A stretch of DNA of 64,000 bases from Dipteris shenzhenensis (taxonomy: Eukaryota > Polypodiophyta > Polypodiopsida > Gleicheniales): NCBI GenBank assembly GCA_047967505.1, contig CM106538.1. One strand, 5' to 3'. The position numbers and the translations under genes are program-made. Below the pieces are notes generated by a model that saw nothing but the letters and a program-made list of their open reading frames with translations, was not told where the DNA came from and did not search any database. How positions within the stretch are numbered: position 1 is the first letter of the stretch; each line of letters starts with the position of its first letter. Positions 57,223 to 64,000 of this stretch are shown piece by piece.

Positions 57223-58063
57223 ACAGCAAACTATCACGTTTGTTGCTATAAACATAAACCACCAGCAATGATGATATGGTCTAGGAAAGCGCGCGTGTCC
57301 ATCCATATATCAATGCATCATCCGTGTGGAGTGACTAGTACACTCATCATGGAAGTCTCGTAGCAGATGTATTGTCAGCAAACAATACCTCGGGTGAGAC
57401 ATACAGTGTCACCAAGCGACTTCTAGATACCGTGAGCCTGTCTGTTGACAAGGGGGTGGAGGAACTACCCCCCTCTTGAGCATCAGGCAATGCTCTAGAC
57501 CTATGCTCTGCTGAGCCTAAAGGAGCTACAACCGAAGTCAGCTCAAAGCACAACAACTGAGTGGACTACACCACTTTGAGTGAAATCTGCTAGTTCACTC
57601 GCCTCCAATAACTTGAACCACACACACATGGCAATAATGGATCCTAGGAACATAGATCCTGGTACTCGATATCCTTTCAGACTTGCATCACCGCAAGCTG
57701 AATCGGTTCAGCCGATCTATGCTAGACTTGGATCCTTGTCTCATGGTTCAAATAAAAAACCAACTAGCATGTACTAAATGGATTTACTGCTCGAGCCATG
57801 CCGGGCAACAAGAGCATCCAAAATAGGCATGTGATACATGGATGTGCTGCTCTAGCCATGCCGGGCAACAAGAGCAATCCAACAAGAACAAGGACTACTT
57901 ATTCTGCAATTTACCATTCAGCCATCAACAAAACTAGCAGGGAAGAACCATCCTCCAAATTAGAAAGCAGCCTAGAAAGAGGAAACTCTCCAATTTCTGG
58001 CTGTTACAAATATTCATACCAATATTACTGTTTTTTTTTTAAAACCAAAGGAAAACAAATCTC
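57223..58063 (-). mobile_element. Internal region of element B, no domain recognised
   Basis: Between gag and the polypurine tract. No reverse transcriptase or integrase motif. A 60-bp tandem duplication (GCTCGAGCCATGCCGGGCAA-type) lies at 57780-57883. Confidence 0.55.
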
Positions 58064-58586
58064 CTAGCGCGCGTGGCTGTCCTTTTTCGCTTCGTGTGCT
58101 CCCATAGGTTGTTTCCGTTTACGATTGGGGCAATCTTTGGCCTGATGGCCCTCTTCTTTGCAAAGGAAACACTTTCCAGCTTCAAATAGGGCTTGCCGTT
58201 CCTCATGAGACAATCTCTCTTTGGTACTTGGCTTACTATTAGGTCGCTGGTCCACATCAAACTTGACTTTGGTTGTCTTGACAAATTTCCTTTTCGTGAA
58301 AGAGTCATCCTGCTGCTTACCTTTGAATCCTGGAGTCATCCCTTGCATGAGAGCATAGGCTGTAGTAGCATTCTCAATCAGTTGAGATATGTTGGAGACC
58401 TTTGTCTTGGTGCAATAGTCACGAAGCTCCTTTGGCAGTCCACAACAATACTTTTCCACCTGCTCACACAATGATACGGTCCTATACGAGCTGACTGGCA
58501 ATAAGGCCTCCCAAAACTTTTTGTTATACTCTTCAAGATTCTTACAGTGTGCGGCATCCAGCTTATGCCATGTTGTCATGCAGCGA
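58064..58586 (-). mobile_element. Gypsy-type gag fragment of element B with intact zinc knuckle
   Basis: Open for 171 codons on minus. It begins mid-capsid (WHKLDAAHCKNLEEYNKKFW, LCEQVEKYCCGLPKELRDYC) and ends with CFLCKEEGHQAKDC, an exact C-x2-C-x4-H-x4-C, and a basic tail. The first half of gag, the leader and the primer site are absent: the frame runs straight into the truncated 5' LTR at 58587. Confidence 0.85.
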
Positions 58587-59405
58587 TGACTGTTCTGTAC
58601 AATCAGCCTTGGGATGCATACCTCTCCCGTACAGCCAGCAATGAATGCAATTCAGCCACCTTGGCTCACGTGCCAATCAAAAGTTCTGTCCGTACAGCAG
58701 GCTAGCAATCCGTACAGCAGCGTTGAAAGCACCGTACAGCAGCACTTATGGAATCCGTGCAGCAGCCTGTACACTTGCAGCCAGCCTCGATCAGCAGCCT
58801 GTACAGCAGTACGGCTGCTTCAAATCACCAGCAGCAGGTCCGTACAGCCGTACGGTGACCTCGAGGAGCGTGCAATATCCGTACAGCATGCAGCGTGCGT
58901 AAGGACTCCATACAGTCCGCTCCTTCAATGCAGTTTCTGCAGTCCGTACAGCCGTACGGGCTGCCTCGAGATGTGTGCAGGCCAAGAAATGCAAGGAGTC
59001 AAGTCTTCCTTGGACTTCGTACGGCGTGCCCTCTTCACCTTGGGATGTGTGGAAAAAAAAAAGAGAGAGAGAACCCACGTCCAAAAACTCACTTTTTGCC
59101 TTGGAAGGAGAGGAAGAGGGTAGGTATGCATGAGGAAATGCCACGTGGCCCCCTCATTAAAGCTCTAACCCTTGCAAACCAATGGAACATTGGTTTGCCC
59201 CTCACATTAAAATCCTAACCCCTTCTAACCAATGAAACATTGGTTTCCTTGGGCCTAACTTTAAGACCCCTCTAAACCTTGCCTTGCTGCCCTAGCAAGT
59301 AGGCCTAGTGTGTGCACCTAGGGACTTCTGGGAAGTGTCTCTTCCCCTGGGCTAGCCCCCAAAGCCAAAGTTAGTCACGGTTCATAACTTCACGTCCCCG
59401 TGACA
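58587..59405 (-). mobile_element. 5' LTR of element B, truncated
   Basis: 819 bp, colinear with 56398-57207 and very similar to it. It lacks the last 140 bases present in the other LTR. Contains the same CCGTACAGCAG repeats. Confidence 0.85.
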
Positions 59406-60618
59406 CCATAGTCCTTATGAGAGGAGGAGCCCGAGTCGCCCCTGCCAAAGCCCATTGAGGAGAGCTTGAATGGAGCTGAGCTTCAAACTGGTGCCACCAT
59501 CGTGTCCCCAATATCGTTGCCTGAGTAGGTGCGACCTGGAGTGGCCAACTGTCTACTGACCTTGAGATCTTCAGAGTGGCTAAAGAGACCTGCATGTTCT
59601 CTCTATCTGCTGCCTCGTAAATGCGCCATTCAAGGCAATGGAATCCATTAGTGTAAGAGTCAACTGGGCCTTCTTAGCTGCTTTGGTGGAAATGATGTTG
59701 TCGGAGCTCTCTGAATCTGCCAAGATGAGGACCTTCTGACCACCAATCTTGCCATAAAACTGAAACATGTTGGGGAACTGACGAGGCTCCCCCTTGTGCT
59801 GATCTACAGCTCCTTGATGACCACTGAGGTTGTCCTCATAGGAGTTGAAGCTGTGGATGAACCACTTGATGTGGCTCCTTCTGCTCGAAGCTTTGGGTAA
59901 TGCGGACCATCTTCTTTCTTATGACCTGGCACAAGACAATAAAAGCATCGGTTCTCTTTGGCATAGGCTGCTCGTGTCGCTGCATCCAAGTACCCACCAT
60001 AGCTGTTGCTATCCTTCGCCATCCAGCTATGAGGAGTTGACGGTCTCGTTCTTGCTTCTCCTCCCAAAAGGTTTGCTCCCATTCTTCCTTCTCTCCTGAG
60101 CGGTACACTCTCTGAGCTCTCTGGCCTCCCGAGCCTCGCGTTCTCTGGCCACCTGCTCCCGATCTCGACATTCCCTAGCTTCCTGGGCCTAGAGCAGTCG
60201 GAGCTCCTGGGCGTCCTAAGCCTCAAGATCTCGGCATTCTTTTGCTTCCAAAGCCTCTCGATCTCTGAGTTCTTTTGCTTTCAAAGCCTCGCAATCGCGT
60301 TCTTCTTTTGCCTCCCGAGCTGCTCTCTTGCATTCTCCGGCGGCCTGCTCACGATTTTCCCGCATCTCCTAGAGCTGAACCATGTAGTTAAATAGACTCT
60401 TGGGCTGTTGTTGCTACATCTACATCATGGCCATCATGGCAAACATCGGAGCCTCTACAAAATTCTGTAGTGGTAGGGCTTGGGAAGCCGATCCTTCATC
60501 CCCACTGGCGTTGGACTTCTCACTTGTACTCATGCTGTCCTTTCCAAATCTTGTTTATACCATAACAGTGGGGATGTCCCTAAACTGACCCTCCCTATCT
60601 CAGGAAAGAAAATCTGAA
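59406..60618 (-). mobile_element. Minus-strand LTR element A: gag-like and protease remnant
   Basis: From the primer site downward on minus: a start region (STSEKSNASGDEGSASQAL), a Glu/Arg/Ala-rich heptad repeat built of about 45-bp DNA units (60180-60370; KAKELRDREALEAKECRD), and a zinc-knuckle-like CFYCLVPGHKKEDG whose last cysteine reads glycine (about 59930). An aspartic protease core follows (59580-59768; KIGGQKVLILADSESSDNII, in which the usual D-S-G-S reads D-S-E-S). Several frameshifts. The element stops at the edge of element B's LTR, so it is truncated. Confidence 0.75.
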
Positions 60619-60630
60619 ACTCTGATACCA
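60619..60630 (-). promoter_or_regulatory. Primer binding site of element A (minus)
   Basis: Minus reads TGGTATCAGAGT, one base after an LTR end CCCTAATACA. Matches the tRNA-iMet primer site except for the last base. Confidence 0.85.
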
Positions 60631-60631
60631 A

Positions 60632-61400
60632 TGTATTAGGGAGATAGCCTAGCTCACTTGAGGGGGTGTCAAAATAATAGGGTAACCTCCCTGTTTGTAA
60701 GCCCCCCAAAATGAGGAGAGCATGGGGGAGTGACCTGTAGAGGAATAGGGGGCAGGAAGAGGGAGAGGGAGGCTGCCATGTGGGAAGCACACAAAAATGT
60801 TCCTTGTATTTAATGGAGATCAACCCTTTACGGAAGATCTGTCCTAGAGGGGATAACGATAGTGTTGGCCACACATGGGCCCTGACATAGGGCAGGATTG
60901 CAGCCAGGGAAAAGACTCTGGGCCTGCATATAGCCAAGCAGAAGGCCCTTATGGGCAGAAATGGTGCAGGGTTTATAAGCCCCCAAAGCCTGGCCTGGTC
61001 AGTCCACAGACTGGGCTGGCCAGATTTATAGACAAGTTTGTCTGTTCGGCCAGCCCGTGAGGGCACATAGGCGTTCTAGAGCAGCCCTCTGCAGGCTGCA
61101 GAACAGTCCTCTAGACGTGCACAGTAGGCACTAGAGGAGGCAGTGAGGTGGCAGCAAGGCAGGGAATCCAGTTCTCTTCCAGTGCATCAGAGCCCCAGAG
61201 AAAGTGGAGATCAAGGCATCAACAGGGTGCACTGGCAGATCCAGCAGCCCTTAGCCATTGTGAAGAGCTCAACCAGTGATCAGATCACTTAAGGTAGAAA
61301 GGATGCTAACACGTGGAGAGTTTTGAGCTCCTCCCATAGCCACAGAAGACCTCATTGAGAGGATTGCAGCAGAAACAGTCAGCAGCAGATTAGGGTAACA
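60632..61400 (-). mobile_element. LTR of element A (outer edge tentative)
   Basis: The inner edge is fixed by the primer site. The outer edge at 61400 is chosen because minus then starts TGTTACCCTAATC, giving TG...CA ends. Orientation follows the minus-strand gag. TATA-like words occur on both strands (GTTTATAAGCC near 60974; CTATAAATC near 61030). Confidence 0.55.
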
Positions 61401-61713
61401 ATTGTGGCGTCAGTTCCAGCACTAGTGGGCAGCACCCCCCTCTCCACGTAATGTGGTTTGTGAGTGCACCTTTTTGTACATTTCTATGTATGTGTGCACA
61501 ATCTAGAGTTTTTAAGAGTGATCTTGTGGATGATTCATTTTCTGCTGTGCATTCTAACACGGTACAAAAAACTAGGACTTGAGCTAGAAGTAACATGTCG
61601 AGATGCTTTCCAACAGACCCTGGCTGGAGTACGTAATGTCTGCAATAGAGTAACCTGCTTCATGACTCTTTCCTCCCCTTTATCACAGCTCATAACCATC
61701 AATATACTACTCT
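61401..61713. other. Intron sequence, no gene
   Basis: Nothing recognised beyond short open frames. Confidence 0.4.
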
Positions 61714-61934
61714 CATGCGTACTGCTCATTGTAAGAATATAAACATAGGTGTAACTTAGGTACCTTGTACAGTGCAAACTCTGTAGAAATGAAGCATGTG
61801 ACAGATCCCCAAAACAAAGGAAGCCATGCGTGCTGCTCATTGTAAGAGTATAAACATAGGTGTAACTTGGGTACCTTGCACCGTGCAACTTTGTAGGAAT
61901 GAAGCATGTGACAGATTCCCAAACAAAGAAAGCC
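61714..61934. repeat. Tandem duplication, two units of about 111 bp
   Basis: Units 61714-61824 and 61825-61934: CATGCGT(A/G)CTGCTCATTGTAAG and GAATGAAGCATGTGACAGAT in both, about 90% alike by eye. It creates a repetitive open frame on minus that is not a gene. Confidence 0.95.
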
Positions 61935-63164
61935 TTCCTCAGCAAGAATTGCTATGCTAAAAAGCAATAGACACAGGACAGCAAGCCTTTTTAACTTTAT
62001 CATTCTGCATCCAACAAGGATCCCAAACCAGCCTGTGTGCACCGCAGACGAGTTCTCTCTCAATTCTATTTTGTGCAGAACTGAGCTAAACCGTGAGACG
62101 TAATCTTAAAAAATAGGACAACAGATACAGATCCCCTTGCACATGAAAGTACAACCTCATTTTCAATGACCTCCTTCCTTGTAATATGTATACCACTCTT
62201 AAATCTCATTCAAATCTTTTAGGAGATAAGCCTTGTACTTCGCATATCTGTATAGAAGTTATACCAGAACATAGCCTGCTATTCGAAAGTTCCCTCCTCC
62301 ATGTTTCTTTGTGGAGGCTTCAAATACATCGATGGGTCCCAAAAGGTGGGGATTAGTAATCATAACTTTCTTTCATCCTATCCCATATATATACCTTTAA
62401 AAGACTCGAATAGATTCAATCTTATAAATCACAATTTTTTTATAGAACAAGCAAAAGAAAGCGACTTTAGACAAACTTAGGAGTAAATGAGAAAAATAAA
62501 AATAAGGATAACTTAGTCAGCAAAGCTACGCTTATGTTTACATCAGTACCCAAGCAAAAACTGCCATCTGGGTTTTGAAAGATTCCGGAATCCCTTGGGT
62601 AAAATCCTATCCCATATGCCTAGACCCTAGGGACTTCATAAAATCAATCCTTCAGGGCCAGAAATCGTTAGATAACCAAAGGACAACAGAGACTTACAAA
62701 GCTCTTCGAGATAACAGAAGCAAGAACATGTGCAAGATAAGAAGGCCCATAAATGCATCAAGCCTCTCTGCGATTGATTGTACATGCATTTAGAGATGCT
62801 ACCGAAGCGCTAGCGTAAGACTCGAGGCAGGTACAACCTTCTTTAAGAATCCAACGCCAATAATGCGCAGCTATTGCGTAGAGATAAAATTGCAGCCCAT
62901 AAATTATGCTTAAACATAGCGAGGGTAAGAGCTCTACAGTCATGACCGTCGAAAATAAGACGGAGCGAATTGGGAAAGACGTGGGGCAAGACCCTGTAAC
63001 AAAGGTCAAGTCGGAGTGAGGTAGTGTAGAAGAGCACTATGCGACCTCTGCAGAAGGATGAATGAGCGAGCGAGACTGTCCTTCGTTATACTTTTCATAT
63101 AGATGCACCTTTCCTAAATTTAGAGTAACAAATAACACTGGTAAAGGAGAGAGAATAGGCGCAC
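61935..63164. other. Intron sequence, no gene
   Basis: First part of the SKIP1-like intron as transcribed. No element recognised. Confidence 0.45.
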
Positions 63165-63484
63165 CTTGAAGCCAGGTAACACAGCGCTGCATTGGAGCAA
63201 TGACGAGTGGAAAGCTCGCGCATATTCCCACAGCTCCGATCGACTACCAATTTGATAATATAATCAATTTTCTTCTCGAAAGACGGCTGCCACCACATGG
63301 AAGTCTCCTCTCTCTTCCGGAAGGAATCTTCCATATTCACGCACTCCCAACAAGCAGAATCGGCGGACGCTCTTCTCCAAGTCTTGCAAACCAGCGGCAC
63401 GGAGAGGTAGAGGTCCTCGAAGCCCACTCTCTTGAAAATCTCCACAAGGGCTTCGTGGGTGAGGTCGGCCCAGGAAGCATCCAT
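63165..63484 (-). CDS. SKIP1: F-box/LRR protein SKIP1-like, exon 1
   Basis: F-box proteins bind SKP1 and bring substrates to the SCF ubiquitin ligase. The start chosen is the ATG at 63484-63482 (MDASWADLTHEALVEIF); the open frame extends two codons further but only from a GTG. Residues about 5-45 are the F-box (LTHEALVEIFKRVGFEDLYL, then SVPLVCKTWRRASADSACWE). WWQPSFEKKIDYIIKLVVDR, SCGNMRELSTRHCSNAALCY and LAS(R) follow; functional SKIP1 proteins have WW-P-FE-K-D---R-VVDRS then HC---L-Y-A-RCP at this place. The donor is TTCAAG then GTGCGC on minus. Joined with exon 2 it gives 297 residues, close to the usual family length of about 300. Confidence 0.92.
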
Positions 63485-63870
63485 ACCCACAAAGCGGGAA
63501 GGCTCTCTTTGGGATCGGAATGAGCAAGAGAAACTTGGAAATTGAATACGATGGACAGATGAAGAGCTTGAGACAATTTGCGAGGTTACTGACAGCTACA
63601 ATTTGCCGTTTTTTTCAGCCATATCCAGTAACAGAAGGTCGGAGCCAACGGAGAGAGCTTACAAATTACTGTCTTTGCAGTGTAGAGCAGCTGTCAACGT
63701 GCAATTCCAAAAGTCCAAAGGGAAAATTCCATCACCCACAAACTTCCAACAGAAGAACAACCAAAACAAAAATTCCCGCGAGATCCGATGCTCTTATCGA
63801 TGTTTAGAATGCTTTACAATACTCCCTATGCATCTCTTTCTTCTTCTCTGCCCAACAATTCTCTTTCACG
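63485..63870 (-). promoter_or_regulatory. 5' leader / proximal promoter region of SKIP1-like gene
   Basis: Lies directly upstream of the start codon on minus. Purine-rich short tracts near the gene are compatible with a plant 5' leader. No clear TATA box could be assigned, and the transcription start cannot be placed from sequence. Confidence 0.4.
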
Positions 63871-63920
63871 CCGCCGCCGCTGCTGCTGCTGCTGCTGCTT
63901 CTTCTTCTTCTTCTTCTCTG
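63868..63920. repeat. Trinucleotide repeat (CCG)n(CTG)n(CTT)n
   Basis: CCGCCGCCGCTGCTG... then CTTCTTCTT... on plus; on minus it reads as GAA, CAG and CGG repeats upstream of the SKIP1-like start. CT-rich sequence continues to 64000. Confidence 0.95.
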
Positions 63921-64000
63921 TCCACTGATTCTCTCTCTCTCTTCTTCTTACCCAACGACTTCCTCTTCTTCTTCACAATTCTCCCTGCCCACCATAATCT

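Larger units (their letters stand above)
48735..63164 (-). other. Single 14.4-kb intron of the SKIP1-like gene
   Basis: Bounded by GT (63164-63163 on minus) and AG (48736-48735 on minus), phase 2. It contains the three LTR elements and duplications listed between these coordinates. No additional exon of the family is expected, because exon 1 and exon 2 together cover the whole SKIP1-type protein without a gap. Confidence 0.85.

Noticed and set aside
61405-61420. Plus-strand primer-site-like TGGCGTCAGTTCC beside the element A LTR
   Set aside because: Matches the tRNA-Asp site poorly; the minus primer site at 60619-60630 with minus-strand gag is much stronger evidence for orientation.
61535-62063. 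Repetitive minus-strand frames of 116-136 codons in the intron
   Set aside because: Produced by the 111-bp tandem duplication at 61714-61934; no domain.
63485-63490. Start of the SKIP1-like protein at 63490
   Set aside because: The codon there is GTG; the first plausible plant start in frame is ATG at 63484-63482.
63264-63527. Alternative minus frame of 87 codons overlapping exon 1
   Set aside because: Shadow of the F-box frame; Arg/Pro/Gly-rich composition without a domain.

Overview
The window is nuclear DNA from a land plant with a large, repeat-rich genome. Two things show this: a plant F-box gene (SKIP1 type) with GT-AG splice sites, and dense decayed plant transposons of several classes. 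One conserved host gene is visible in 64 kb and its single intron is about 14.4 kb. That spacing fits a gymnosperm, a fern or another very large plant genome better than a compact angiosperm, but the sequence alone does not name a species.

Layout. 1-4.3 kb: LTR-like sequence, then a decayed Ty1/copia pol that carries a cleanly inserted Harbinger-type MITE (2963-3407, TAA target duplication). 4.3-8.2 kb: no gene; small duplications and a 246-bp inverted-repeat element. 8.2-9.6 kb: remnant of a transposase-like protein of unnamed family. 9.6-17.6 kb: no gene; a fold-back element, tandem duplications and microsatellites. 17.6-18.6 kb: Ty3/gypsy integrase remnant and a tRNA-Asp-type primer site, both on minus. 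19.3-20.0 kb: tandem array with a hairpin in each unit. 20.2-22.1 kb: decayed protein-kinase-like gene. 22.3-25.0 kb (minus): gypsy reverse transcriptase remnant joined to a coiled-coil reading frame. 25.2-30.0 kb: decayed CACTA (En/Spm) transposon with TNP2-type transposase and TAGACG-type repeat clusters. 30.3-37.1 kb: LTR-like promoter, SINE head, an RNase H/zinc-knuckle/membrane-segment region upstream of a gypsy gag, then a coiled-coil frame and a second LTR with a primer site. 37.1-43 kb: no intact gene, with a gypsy integrase C-terminus on minus at 41.3-41.5 kb. 43-47 kb: array of decayed units, three of which carry a Cys/His peptide like the zinc region of some non-LTR reverse transcriptases. 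47.1-50.2 kb: a dispersed repeat of about 330 bp in three long copies plus one partial copy.

48.16-63.48 kb (minus) is the host gene. Exon 1 (63165-63484) and exon 2 (48161-48734) join in frame to give a 297-residue F-box/leucine-rich-repeat protein closely resembling Arabidopsis SKIP1, expected to act as the substrate receptor of an SCF ubiquitin ligase. Its intron holds a 3.76-kb gypsy element with both LTRs (51081-54838), a second minus-strand LTR element with large internal deletions (56257-59405), a third minus-strand element with a primer site next to an LTR (59406-61400), and several tandem duplications. Apart from this gene every recognisable protein is transposon-derived or pseudogenised, so no operon-like cooperation is present.
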